The notes beneath the pieces were generated by a model. The model did no database searches. It saw only the letters and a program-made list of their open reading frames with translations, and had not been told where the DNA came from. A stretch of DNA of 64,000 bases from Streptococcus uberis (GTDB taxonomy: Bacteria > Bacillota > Bacilli > Lactobacillales > Streptococcaceae). Shown here in pieces: positions 24,838 to 33,895 of this stretch. The stretch is from the NCBI RefSeq assembly GCF_900475595.1, contig NZ_LS483397.1, forward strand, positions 1,397,001 to 1,461,000, written 5' to 3'. Each line of letters opens with the position of its first letter. Positions within the stretch are counted from its first letter, which is position 1. The position numbers and the translations under genes were made by a program.

Positions 24838-24851
24838 TGAAAACGCTTTAC
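24838..24851 (+). promoter_or_regulatory. cre box of the hyaluronate lyase gene
   Basis: TGAAAACGCTTTAC matches the CcpA consensus closely. It lies upstream of a TATGAT -10 (24869-24874) and overlaps the expected -35 region, so CcpA would block this promoter during growth on glucose. Confidence 0.75.
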
Positions 24852-24879
24852 TTTTTAGGGAAAAGTGCTATGATTTAAT

Positions 24880-24891
24880 TAAACCGGTTTA
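24880..24891 (+). promoter_or_regulatory. RegR-type operator upstream of hyaluronate lyase
   Basis: TAAACCGGTTTA is a perfect 12-bp palindrome just downstream of the -10, where a LacI-family repressor would block transcription. The same core recurs near 35550, 35745 and 35773 and, diverged, at 29621, that is, at every promoter of the glycosaminoglycan locus. Confidence 0.8.
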
Positions 24892-24913
24892 CTATTTTTA
24901 AAAGGAGTTTTTT

Positions 24914-27900
24914 ATGAAGAAAAATCATCGTCTCTATGGTTATCTTTTGTTTTCTAGTCTGATCTTGGGATCGACTCTTTTGACACCTACTATTTCTGTT
25001 CAAGCTGACGAAATAAGTAATTCTTCCGATACTTTCATCTCCACATTAAACACTTCTATTAGCGAAGATACAAGTCATGGTATAGCTTCTCAGGAAAGAG
25101 AGGATATCGGTGTTACTATGCCTACAGCTGAAGGAATGGCATCAATGCAAGTAAACAACTTGGTAAACTCATCTCAACAGGAACAAAATCACCCTGAGGT
25201 AGAAAACGATTCAACACCCCCTCTCCTTAATACTAAATTCAATAGTAGTATGGCTCCTTTGGAATCTAACCAAATAGTTGCTGAGACTAACAGTGACCAA
25301 ACCAATAAGGTATCAAATGGTGATTTTAGCCAAGTCAAACCCACATCTTCTACTACTAGTAAGTGGACTAATAAAGAAGAAGCCACTAGTTGGTCTGTTT
25401 ATATTGATGATAAGCAGACAAAAGAGATCGCTCCTATCATCCAAGTGAACGCTAATAAACAGCTCGTTATAAGTAGCAATTCCGATTTTCGTGGAGCTGT
25501 GACGCAAAAAGTCAAAATCGATCCTAGCAAACAATACAGAATCGACTTTGATATTGAAACTAGTCATCGAACTGGGCAGACATTTCTACGTATTCTTGAA
25601 AAGAGTCCTGATTCAAAACAACCTAATCGTATTTGGTTGTCAGCAATGACCAATGAAACGACTCCTTACCATCACTTAACAAAAGTCTACAATCCTTATT
25701 ATGATGTTTCAGAAGTGACTTTAGAACTGTACTGTGAAAAAGGAAGTGGTAAAGCTATTTTCGATAACATATCTATGATTGAAGTTGGCCCAAAAGATGA
25801 CGGTAAGACAAGTGCAGTCGCTACTGTTTTGCCGGAAAAACTCTCTCTTCCTCTTAACAAAAAAATCGTTTTGACAGATTCAACCTATAGTTATCGCATT
25901 CATAATACAGATCTCGCTGAGGTGGTAAATGGTATTATTATTCCTAAAGCCACCGGCCAGACACTTGTGACTGTATCCTTAGATAGTCAAATAGTTAAAG
26001 AAATTCCTTTAACTGTGCAACTTTCGCAAATAGATAAATATGATATCCTTACACAAAAATGGAATGATATCACTTTTGGAAGTAAGGAATATAATGCTGA
26101 TGATTCTCATATGTTAGCTTTGTTTACAGAGCTAGAAGGGAAGGTATCCTCTCATTTGTCTACTTATCACTCAGAATTAAATAGGCATGTTCTTTGGGAT
26201 GATCTTAACAACTATAGGGACTCCGCTCAATTGACGGCTACTTATAGACGTTTTGAAGATATGGCTAAGCAATTTATAACTCCAGGCTCAGCTTATTATC
26301 AAAAGCCAGAAGTGATAAGAATCATTAAAGATGGCTTATCTTGGTTAAATCAAAACTTTTATAATGCTAATAAGGATATTGAAGGCGGTGCCAATTGGTG
26401 GGATTATGAAATAGGTGTCCCTAGAGCTATTATAACTGTTTTGTCATTGACGAGTGACTATTTTTCTAAGGAAGAAATTATGCAATACACAGCTCCAATA
26501 GAGCATTTTGTTCCTAACGAAAATTATTTCCGCATGACGCTAACCAATCCTTTTCCTGCATTAGGGGGGAATTTGGTTGATATGGGACGCGTTAAACTCA
26601 TGTCAGGCATCTTGAGAAAAGACGAGACTTTAATTTCAAAGGCTAGTTTATCTCTAAACAATTTATTTAAAACGGTAACTTCAGGAAACGGTTTCTATGC
26701 AGATGGTTCTTATATTGACCATACAAATGTTGCCTATACTGGAGCTTATGGTAATGTTCTGATTGATGGTATCTCACAGTTACTTCCTGTTATTCAAAAG
26801 ACTGATCATAAAATTCCTGATGATAATATTAAATTAATCTATCAATGGATTGATAATTCTTTCCTTCCGTTAATCGTCCATGGTGAATTGATGGATATGA
26901 GTCGTGGTAGATCTATCAGTCGGGAAAGTGGGTCCTCACATGCCGCAACCATTGAACTTCTGAGAGGATTTTTACGCCTTGCTAACATGTCAGATAATAC
27001 TCAAAATCATGTCCTAAAATCAAAAGTTAAAGGTATTCTTCAATCTGATAAGGTATTTGACCCCTATAAAAACTTACTTTCCTACTCAGACATTTCAGCC
27101 TTCAAGCAACTTCTAGCTGATGGTTCCATTCCTCCCTATCGTTTTGAAACAAGGCTGAACACCTATAATAGTATGGACAAACTAGCCTATTACAATGCTG
27201 ATAAAGATTTTGGCTTCGCTTTGTCTCTTCATTCCGATAGAACTCAAAACTTTGAGGCAATGAATAATGAAAATACCAGGGGTTGGTATACAGGCGACGG
27301 TATGTTTTATTACTATAACGACGACCAAGCTCATTATAGTGACAATTATTGGCCTACTGTAAACCCATACTATATGCCAGGAACAACTGAAAGTGATACG
27401 CCTCGAGACGATGTCACCGTTAAACTGACTGATTCCTACAATAAACAAAAATTGGATTCTAAAGTGTTAACTGGACAGGTAACAAATGCTTCACCTTTTG
27501 TCGGGTCCGTCAAATTAACTGAAGAATACGGCTTAGCGGCAATGCAATTTAGTAACTGGAACCGCACCATATCTGCCAATAAAGGTTGGGTTATCTTGAA
27601 TGATAAAATTGTCTTTTTAGGCTCTCATATCACTAATAAAGACAATAGTAGTAATGTTTTTACAACTATTGATCAAAGAAAAGTGACCCCTGATTCTCCT
27701 TATAGAATATATGTCAATGGTATTCTAACTGATTTAACAGATTCTCTAGAACATTCATTTGCTAACGTTCATTCTATTCTTCTAGAAAATGATAATCCCG
27801 ATTTAAATATTGGATACCTCTTTATGAAACCAACCGAACTCTTACTTAAAGATTCATTTCAAACTGGTAGTTGGTATGCCATTAATCAAAATAAAACCAC

Positions 27901-28537
27901 AAGTACAGAGATTAAAAGCAACCGCTTTATCACTATCAAACAATTCCATAATTCTGCAAGCAACTCCTATGCTTATATGATGCTTCCAAAAGCTAATTTA
28001 GATATTATCAATGATCTCATCCATAATAGTCAAGTTAGCGTCATCGAAAACACAGATAAGCTCCAAGTAGTTTATGAAAAAAATACAAAGACTTGGGCAA
28101 TTATTAAGTATTCCAATGATCCCTATACTCTAAATGGCCAATTAGAGCTTTCTGAATCTGGACTTTATATGATTCAAAACAATGGAATTCATTATCAGAT
28201 TGTAAGCTATAATCCCTTAACTCAAGAAAAAGAAACACAAACTTTGAAAGTTAAACCAAATGATTTCAAAGCTATTTCCATTAAGCCAATACAAGAGATA
28301 GACGATCTACTTTTAATTGACTCCCATAAACAAAACCAGTTACAAAACGAAATTATACATGAAAATCATGATATTAGAGCTTTCATTGACAAACCACTTA
28401 CACTTGATACTGACTTGAGTATGTCAAAACACAAAATACCGATAATCCGTTATCAGTTTAAATGGGGCCAAGAAGTTTATAAGGAACTCCCTTATTTACT
28501 CCCAAATCACTATCAAAAAGAAGAAAAAAATGAATGA
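24914..28537 (+). CDS. hyl: Secreted hyaluronate lyase, polysaccharide lyase family 8
   Basis: The 1207-residue protein starts with a Sec signal peptide (cleavage likely after VQA, residue 31) and a low-complexity region to about 130. A carbohydrate-binding-like beta domain and an Ig-like linker come next, then the PL8 alpha/alpha barrel (about 375-760) and beta-sandwich domains. The catalytic residues align by spacing with the S. pneumoniae enzyme: Asn553, His603, Tyr612, with the aromatic patch Trp495, Trp496 and Phe547. It cleaves hyaluronan to unsaturated disaccharides by beta-elimination. There is no LPXTG anchor, so it is released rather than wall-bound. The ribosome site is AAGGAG; cre and RegR-type sites lie upstream. 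Confidence 0.95.
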   Translation: MKKNHRLYGYLLFSSLILGSTLLTPTISVQADEISNSSDTFISTLNTSISEDTSHGIASQEREDIGVTMPTAEGMASMQVNNLVNSSQQEQNHPEVENDSTPPLLNTKFNSSMAPLESNQIVAETNSDQTNKVSNGDFSQVKPTSSTTSKWTNKEEATSWSVYIDDKQTKEIAPIIQVNANKQLVISSNSDFRGAVTQKVKIDPSKQYRIDFDIETSHRTGQTFLRILEKSPDSKQPNRIWLSAMTNETTPYHHLTKVYNPYYDVSEVTLELYCEKGSGKAIFDNISMIEVGPKDDGKTSAVATVLPEKLSLPLNKKIVLTDSTYSYRIHNTDLAEVVNGIIIPKATGQTLVTVSLDSQIVKEIPLTVQLSQIDKYDILTQKWNDITFGSKEYNADDSHMLALFTELEGKVSSHLSTYHSELNRHVLWDDLNNYRDSAQLTATYRRFEDMAKQFITPGSAYYQKPEVIRIIKDGLSWLNQNFYNANKDIEGGANWWDYEIGVPRAIITVLSLTSDYFSKEEIMQYTAPIEHFVPNENYFRMTLTNPFPALGGNLVDMGRVKLMSGILRKDETLISKASLSLNNLFKTVTSGNGFYADGSYIDHTNVAYTGAYGNVLIDGISQLLPVIQKTDHKIPDDNIKLIYQWIDNSFLPLIVHGELMDMSRGRSISRESGSSHAATIELLRGFLRLANMSDNTQNHVLKSKVKGILQSDKVFDPYKNLLSYSDISAFKQLLADGSIPPYRFETRLNTYNSMDKLAYYNADKDFGFALSLHSDRTQNFEAMNNENTRGWYTGDGMFYYYNDDQAHYSDNYWPTVNPYYMPGTTESDTPRDDVTVKLTDSYNKQKLDSKVLTGQVTNASPFVGSVKLTEEYGLAAMQFSNWNRTISANKGWVILNDKIVFLGSHITNKDNSSNVFTTIDQRKVTPDSPYRIYVNGILTDLTDSLEHSFANVHSILLENDNPDLNIGYLFMKPTELLLKDSFQTGSWYAINQNKTTSTEIKSNRFITIKQFHNSASNSYAYMMLPKANLDIINDLIHNSQVSVIENTDKLQVVYEKNTKTWAIIKYSNDPYTLNGQLELSESGLYMIQNNGIHYQIVSYNPLTQEKETQTLKVKPNDFKAISIKPIQEIDDLLLIDSHKQNQLQNEIIHENHDIRAFIDKPLTLDTDLSMSKHKIPIIRYQFKWGQEVYKELPYLLPNHYQKEEKNE

Positions 28538-28556
28538 TGTCATCTCCTCATTCATC

Positions 28557-28590
28557 AAAAAAGAACATTGATTTTTGCAATGTTCTTTTT
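28557..28590. terminator. Bidirectional terminator between hyl and regR
   Basis: Eleven-bp arms AAAGAACATTG / CAATGTTCTTT surround a 7-base loop, with T runs on both strands. It separates the convergent lyase and regulator genes. Confidence 0.9.
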
Positions 28591-29592
28591 CTATAAGGTT
28601 GATTCTTTCCATTCAATGTCACAATCAAAGGTTTTTTGCTTTTCATCGTGAGTAGCTCCCTCAATTTCATTAATTAAAATTTCTGCTGCTTCTCTTCCTT
28701 CTTCATAGGCTGGTTGGACAATTGTTGTTACAGTCGGAGACGAAAAATTTGTCCATTCCAAATTATCAAAACCTACTAGACCTATCTGTGGCATCTCAAA
28801 AGCCAACTTTTTCATGACACTAAAAACCATATGAAGCGCCCAGCAATTGGGTACAAAAACAAGAGTCTTACGACTTCTGTTCACTGCACTTTCTAAGAAA
28901 GACTCAATTTTTTCATGATCAGAATCCTTTTGGTCAATGATTAATTTTTGATAGTCTAGCTGATTATCTGATAAAGCATCAATAAAGCCAGATGCTCTTT
29001 CAATCCTTGTACTCAAAAGACTTGGATCAGCAGTAATCATTACAAAATCAGAATAACCTCTATCAATTGCCCCTTGAATCATATCATAAACAGCATCATA
29101 ATTGTTAGTTTTCACCCAATTTGTTCTGTGCTCATATAATTGGCTATCAAAAAACACCATATGTTTTTCTTTTTCTTTAATAATACGTGAATACTTTCTA
29201 AAATTTGAAGTTGGTTGAATAATAAAGCCATCCACACCCAAGTTCAACATATTTTCAATGTAATGGTCTTCATTTTGCGACTCATAGTTACTGTTACCAA
29301 TGATGACTTGATAACCTTTTTCTTTGGTTACTGTTTCAATGCCTTTGACAATCTGGTTAGCAAAGGTATTGGTTATATCTCCAATTAAGACACCAATTAA
29401 ATTTGTTTTTTTTGAGTTCATACTACGTGCCAATGTACTGGGTTTATAACCCGTTTCATCGATGACAGCTGCAATTCGATTACGAGTTTCTTCAGACATT
29501 TTTTCATATTTATGGTTTAAATAGAAAGAAACTGTCGTTTTGGAAGTCTGAGATAGTTGAGCGATATCAGATATCGTAACTTTTTTTGACAA
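28591..29592 (-). CDS. regR: LacI-family repressor of hyaluronan genes (RegR)
   Basis: This 333-residue protein has an N-terminal LacI helix-turn-helix (VTISDIAQLSQTSKTTVSFYLN, residues 4-25, with the hinge region to about 55) and a periplasmic-binding-type ligand domain. The start is TTG at 29592, preceded by GGGAGGG. The RegR protein of S. pneumoniae represses hyaluronidase and the linked PTS/Ugl genes; gene order here is the same. A diverged operator half-palindrome just upstream (29621-29632) suggests autoregulation. The inducer is presumably a hyaluronan-derived product such as an unsaturated uronate or a KDG intermediate. Confidence 0.9.
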   Translation of the reverse strand: MSKKVTISDIAQLSQTSKTTVSFYLNHKYEKMSEETRNRIAAVIDETGYKPSTLARSMNSKKTNLIGVLIGDITNTFANQIVKGIETVTKEKGYQVIIGNSNYESQNEDHYIENMLNLGVDGFIIQPTSNFRKYSRIIKEKEKHMVFFDSQLYEHRTNWVKTNNYDAVYDMIQGAIDRGYSDFVMITADPSLLSTRIERASGFIDALSDNQLDYQKLIIDQKDSDHEKIESFLESAVNRSRKTLVFVPNCWALHMVFSVMKKLAFEMPQIGLVGFDNLEWTNFSSPTVTTIVQPAYEEGREAAEILINEIEGATHDEKQKTFDCDIEWKESTL

Positions 29593-29620
29593 AATTTTCC
29601 CTCCCTTGTTGCATTTTTAG

Positions 29621-29632
29621 TTAATCGGTTTA
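29621..29632 (-). promoter_or_regulatory. Diverged RegR-type operator at regR
   Basis: TTAATCGGTTTA (minus: TAAACCGATTAA) matches the TAAACCGGTTTA palindrome at 9 of 12 positions and lies 29 bp before the regR start, consistent with weak autorepression. Confidence 0.5.
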
Positions 29633-29689
29633 TCTAAATAAAGTATACCATAGAATGCTTAAAATGTTCGCAAATAGAAACGATTCTCA

Positions 29690-31597
29690 TTAATTTTTTA
29701 AACGATGATACCTCTTTTTCTTATAGTCATAAACAACGACTCTTCCTTTAAATTTAATACCATTGCAATCATAAAGTTTATTTCCATGGATAAGTTGCTT
29801 CCCTAAAATGGTAACTAGGTAATGATTACCGTTCCCAGATATTTCATATCCAAACGATTCTTCAATTTTCAAACCTGAACCGGATTGAATAACATCATGT
29901 TCAATGACTTGACAGCTACTATTTATGAATAATGTACTATCCGAAATCGAATCCTTAAATGCTATTCTCTTAACTAACTTTGTCGATTCCTCAATGGCAT
30001 TATATCTTTTAGAAATAGTAGTGCTTTCGGATAGTAATTTTTGACGGCTTATAACCTTTAATTGGTTTAATTTACCTTCTTTAAGTGTGACCTTATCATC
30101 TAAGATAAATTGAATCTGTAGTGTATTTTCTCCTTGACACATCATAAAATCAAATAATAGGGTATTGCCATCTGGAAGTAGTAAAATTTGACGCGTATGT
30201 TGGCTATTTGTATCAAAAACCTGACCTTCCAATAAAAGAAACTCCTCTGATTGGCAAACTGGAAACATGTGTGCTTCCGGATAATCAACATATGACCAGG
30301 AATCTTTTATATGCTTTTCTTTGACATCACTAATAAAACAAGTAGAATGACTTCTTTGACTCTTTAAGAAATAACGTATTTTATTTTCGGTGTAAGTATA
30401 TCGTCCTGGATCAATAATGATTGGTTGACCTTTATCATAAAGTACGAAACTATTTTGATCGCTGTGACTATGGGAACTTCCAAAAGGTCCACATTTAAAG
30501 AATAGGTATCTATTTTTATCTTCATGACAAACGTGTCCACTATTACAATACATATTCGTAAATGCTTTAGTGTTAACAGGTATTATCTGTGTAAACTTTT
30601 CAATCCCTCTTTTTCCAAAAAGTAAAATTGAGTCAATATCGACTTTAGAAAAAGCTTTGTTTTTAAATTTTTTTGAATCAAAGAATATGGCTGATGTTGT
30701 TAAAATATCCCTTGTTTCTGTAAAATCACTATCCCCTAGTGCAATTTGATAACCATCTGATCCAGTTACGGAGTAAATATAATCAGCCATTTTTAACAGT
30801 TTCTCATTCAAAAGAAGGTTGTAACTAGGAACAAATAGACATAACTCTAAGAGATTTTTATAAACTTCAACATGGTACATAACAGATTGTTCATATTGTG
30901 TTCCGTCTTCAAGAATTTGTAACTCCACTTGATTAATTATTTCTTTTCTAGCAAAAGTAACTAATTGATCACTGACTGTCTTGCATCCATAAGTATGATG
31001 CCATAGCAAAATAGCTACAGTCTGAGGGATGCCCCAATTACTTAAACTATATTTCTCAATATAGTTATCATATAAATAGTCAAGTTGATTCTTGACAGCA
31101 ATTAATATCTCTGTTTTATCATCTTCTTTTAAATATCCCAATTGATCTAGATGATTGATAATCCTATACCAAGTGATACACCTGATACCTGTATCTAAGG
31201 AACGAGAATTTATGCTATCACTTATCATTGGCATATTTTTTGAAATCCAGTCTTTTATAAAAAATATGATTTTATCAAAATATTTTGAATCCTGCTCCAT
31301 GAAACCTGCCAAAAATAAATGATTTAAGAATGAGTGTCTATTAAGCATAAATACCCATTCTTGATCATCAAAAGGAATATAGTCCCAAATCATTTCCTCT
31401 AAATGAACTGGTGTATAACAAGGTTCCATATCCCAGTTATCTTTGAAGACGAAAGTATTATTTAACACATCATCTGCAATTTGCTTTCTTTTTTGATACT
31501 CACAATTTTGATGTTTAATAATATAATTTCTGCAATAGTTATAATCAAATTCTTGAAAGACATCATTAAATGGTTTTTTAAGATTAAAGTTTTTCAT
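29690..31597 (-). CDS. Heparinase II/III-family protein (cytoplasmic GAG lyase-like)
   Basis: This 635-residue protein has no signal peptide. It has an alpha-helical N-terminal toroid (to about 330, with the LSNWGIPQTVAILLWHH region) and a C-terminal beta-sandwich domain of the Heparinase II/III type (PF07940) with FGSSHSHSDQNSFVLYD and IDPGRYTYTENKIRYFLKSQRSH, which contain the expected His and Tyr residues. It is last in the PTS-Ugl operon, after a hairpin. Such lyases act on heparin, alginate or chondroitin-type chains. A cytoplasmic enzyme here would act on imported oligosaccharides, widening use beyond hyaluronan disaccharide. Substrate not determined. Confidence 0.8.
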   Translation of the reverse strand: MKNFNLKKPFNDVFQEFDYNYCRNYIIKHQNCEYQKRKQIADDVLNNTFVFKDNWDMEPCYTPVHLEEMIWDYIPFDDQEWVFMLNRHSFLNHLFLAGFMEQDSKYFDKIIFFIKDWISKNMPMISDSINSRSLDTGIRCITWYRIINHLDQLGYLKEDDKTEILIAVKNQLDYLYDNYIEKYSLSNWGIPQTVAILLWHHTYGCKTVSDQLVTFARKEIINQVELQILEDGTQYEQSVMYHVEVYKNLLELCLFVPSYNLLLNEKLLKMADYIYSVTGSDGYQIALGDSDFTETRDILTTSAIFFDSKKFKNKAFSKVDIDSILLFGKRGIEKFTQIIPVNTKAFTNMYCNSGHVCHEDKNRYLFFKCGPFGSSHSHSDQNSFVLYDKGQPIIIDPGRYTYTENKIRYFLKSQRSHSTCFISDVKEKHIKDSWSYVDYPEAHMFPVCQSEEFLLLEGQVFDTNSQHTRQILLLPDGNTLLFDFMMCQGENTLQIQFILDDKVTLKEGKLNQLKVISRQKLLSESTTISKRYNAIEESTKLVKRIAFKDSISDSTLFINSSCQVIEHDVIQSGSGLKIEESFGYEISGNGNHYLVTILGKQLIHGNKLYDCNGIKFKGRVVVYDYKKKRYHRLKN

Positions 31598-31614
31598 GCT
31601 ACTTCCTTATCAAT

Positions 31615-31647
31615 TCAAAAAAGGATTAGAAGTCTCTCTAATCCTTT
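31615..31647 (-). terminator. Internal terminator between PTS IID and heparinase-like gene
   Basis: Eleven-bp arms AAAGGATTAGA / TCTAATCCTTT with a 6-base loop are followed by T residues on the minus strand. It would reduce expression of the heparinase-like gene relative to the PTS. Confidence 0.8.
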
Positions 31648-31654
31648 GAGGCTT

Positions 31655-32470
31655 TTAAGCAAGAATTCCTAACCAACTACCGATAATTCCGATAATGACT
31701 GTAAGGATTACAAGTTTGTATGTTGTCCATTTTTTATGTTTTATTAAATAATACATTAGGAATGTGTAAAGTACTGGTAACATAGCTGGTGCAATTTTAT
31801 CCAGCATACCTTGGACGGTAACAATTTTTTGACTAGCACTTGTAACTTTATCAGGAGCAAAAGTATATGGAATTGTCAATTTCACTTGAGTTGCAGCCAA
31901 ACTAGAAATAACCGTTACCCCTACAATATTTGCAGCCCGTGAAATGACTTCCATTTGTTCACTGAGTTTTTCAATAAATCCTGTACCAAGTTTGTATCCA
32001 TAATGTCCTGTAATGAGTTTAATAGTTGTTAAAATGACATTCATACAGACAAAGAATAAGATTGGTCCTAATACTAAACCATCAGTTGCTAATGAAGCAG
32101 CAATGGTTGAGAATAAAGGTGCTAAACAGAATTGTGATAAGGAATCACCAATACCAGCTAATGGCCCCATTAGTGCCATCTTAATCCCACGTACTTCTTC
32201 TTCAGGACGATCATTATCAATCATAGCTAGATGGAGACTCGTAACAAAAGGTAGAAAATGTGGATTTGTATTGTAGAATTCAATATTTTCTTCAACTGCC
32301 TCAGCTAAAGCTTTTTTATCATCTCCATAATGCTTTTTAAGTGCTGGGAAAATAACATTAGCATATCCTAAACCTTGATAATTGCTGTAGTTAAAACCAT
32401 TTTGTAGAAAAAAGGCACGTAATGCAGTTTTAGTATAATCGCTTTTAACAAGTTTATTAGATCCAGTCAT
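31655..32470 (-). CDS. PTS mannose-family IID component
   Basis: The frame extends to 32533, but the ATG at 32470 follows GGAGACGAACACG and gives the usual IID length (about 271 residues). The protein has the EIID start (ALRAFFLQNGFNYSNYQGLGYANVIFPALKKHYG) and the conserved GPLAGIGDSLSQF region, then hydrophobic segments at the C-terminus. With IIC it forms the membrane channel. Linked Ugl and uronate genes indicate import of unsaturated hyaluronan/chondroitin disaccharide. It overlaps IIC by 14 bp. Confidence 0.9.
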   Translation of the reverse strand: MTGSNKLVKSDYTKTALRAFFLQNGFNYSNYQGLGYANVIFPALKKHYGDDKKALAEAVEENIEFYNTNPHFLPFVTSLHLAMIDNDRPEEEVRGIKMALMGPLAGIGDSLSQFCLAPLFSTIAASLATDGLVLGPILFFVCMNVILTTIKLITGHYGYKLGTGFIEKLSEQMEVISRAANIVGVTVISSLAATQVKLTIPYTFAPDKVTSASQKIVTVQGMLDKIAPAMLPVLYTFLMYYLIKHKKWTTYKLVILTVIIGIIGSWLGILA

Positions 32471-33323
32471 CGTGTTCGTCTCCTTCGGCTTTTGTTTCTG
32501 CAACTGCTGTTGCTGGTCTTCTGAAGATATCAATCAAAGCAAATATTGTTGCAATTAATGCTACCCCAATTGTCGGAACACCAACAACGCTATTTGCAGC
32601 AACTGATGTCAATAAGCCATCGCCATTTGCTGTAGGGGTTAACATTGGTAAACCAAAGTATACTGCTAAGACATATCCGAGAATGACGTAAGGAATAAGT
32701 TCCTTTTTAGCCATTACAGATAGAATCATTGCAAACCCGATTGCAGGAAGCATTTTACCAGCTAATGTCAAACCATTAAGTAATACAGGCGGAATTAGTG
32801 CAAACAAATTAGTTAAAGTCTGCATTGAAAGTGCTCCAATTAAACCTAGTGCAAAACCTACTGCTGCAAAGGCCCATATTGTCCCATTTGCTGCAACTTT
32901 GAACTTTTTAAAATTACCTTCACGTAAAGCTTTTTTAGCTGTTTCGGGTGCACCCGCAAATGCTGTATAAATAGCTGTTTGTAAAAATTGAATACCAACA
33001 GCAATTGGAGTTGACAATGCAAGTGCTGCTTCTGGAGTAATTTTATCTTTCGTAGCAACTGTTGTAATAGCCATCAAAGTTCCAAAAATACCAGGTCCGA
33101 TTGGATTAGGTGGAACTGTTCCTCCGGCTCCTACACCAAATCCCATATAGGCTAATTCTGAAATAGCTCCTACTGCAAGCGCTGTCTGAATATCTCCCAA
33201 AATAATTCCAACACCTAGTGACAAAACAATACAACGATTGGTGTATAGACCTAGTAGCATACCACTGAAACAGAATGCTGTCCACAATCCAATTAAGATA
33301 GCTTGGATGATAGTAATATCCAT
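32457..33323 (-). CDS. PTS mannose-family IIC component
   Basis: This 288-residue membrane protein has about eight hydrophobic segments and the IIC signature near residues 42-80 (LGDIQTALAVGAISELAYMG, then GAGGTVPPNPIG). It forms the sugar channel with IID. The start has AAAGGAG. It is part of the operon IIA-Ugl-IIB-IIC-IID, the same set as the streptococcal PTS known to import unsaturated hyaluronan disaccharide. Confidence 0.93.
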   Translation of the reverse strand: MDITIIQAILIGLWTAFCFSGMLLGLYTNRCIVLSLGVGIILGDIQTALAVGAISELAYMGFGVGAGGTVPPNPIGPGIFGTLMAITTVATKDKITPEAALALSTPIAVGIQFLQTAIYTAFAGAPETAKKALREGNFKKFKVAANGTIWAFAAVGFALGLIGALSMQTLTNLFALIPPVLLNGLTLAGKMLPAIGFAMILSVMAKKELIPYVILGYVLAVYFGLPMLTPTANGDGLLTSVAANSVVGVPTIGVALIATIFALIDIFRRPATAVAETKAEGDEHDDWI

Positions 33324-33351
33324 AATAATCTCCTTTGACTTTAATTAATTT

Positions 33352-33846
33352 TTAAATGTAATCTAAAATATTGACTTCGACAGCACCGTCATTCCCTGTT
33401 GGGGTTGTCTTAGTATTGAAAGAAACGCTATATTTCTCATGCATCTGACGAATATGGTCTCTATCCTTTTCATCAAGAAAAATGGATCGAGTAACCTGTT
33501 TTTTGCCTTCCGCATTATGAATATTCCCAATATTAATGTCTTTAATTGGAACCCCACCTGCAATCAAACGATGAGCATCTTCTAAGTTTTTCACAATAAT
33601 AAAAATCGTTTGTGCTGGATTAGCTTTATGAATGACATCAATGACTTTTTGAATTGGGAAAAAACGTAAAGCAATTGAGCTAGGAACTACTGTTTTCATT
33701 AAGGTTTGTTGTATGTTATCCTCTGCTACAGCATCATTGGCAACGATAACAGTATTACAGCTTAAAAACTTGACCCACAGTTGACCTTGTCCATGAATAA
33801 GACGTTCATCCACACGAGTCATCACAATATTTGGTCCAGTTGTCAT
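33352..33846 (-). CDS. PTS mannose-family IIB component
   Basis: This cytoplasmic phospho-carrier has about 164 residues. The ATG at 33846 has a GAGGAGGT site; the longer frame starts at 33861. The phospho-accepting His lies in the conserved RVDERLIHGQGQ near residues 11-22. It passes phosphate from IIA to the sugar during import through IIC/IID. Confidence 0.93.
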   Translation of the reverse strand: MTTGPNIVMTRVDERLIHGQGQLWVKFLSCNTVIVANDAVAEDNIQQTLMKTVVPSSIALRFFPIQKVIDVIHKANPAQTIFIIVKNLEDAHRLIAGGVPIKDINIGNIHNAEGKKQVTRSIFLDEKDRDHIRQMHEKYSVSFNTKTTPTGNDGAVEVNILDYI

Positions 33847-33895
33847 TTCTGACCTCCTCATTTTTTATGTATTAACTAAATTTGACAGTTTTAAA

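Larger units (their letters stand above)
23994..24913. other. 920-bp AT-rich intergenic region rich in inverted repeats
   Basis: No frame long enough to be a gene is visible on either strand. The region holds the promoter of the defence operon (a TATAAT-like -10 at 24028-24033, minus strand), three separate inverted repeats listed below, and at its right end the cre box, operator and ribosome site of the hyaluronate lyase gene. It is more AT-rich than its flanks and looks like the decayed edge of a transferred segment. Confidence 0.6.

Noticed and set aside
17430..24913. Prophage or transposon carrying the defence cluster
   Set aside because: No integrase, transposase, phage structural gene or clear attachment repeat is visible; only composition and odd repeats hint at transfer.
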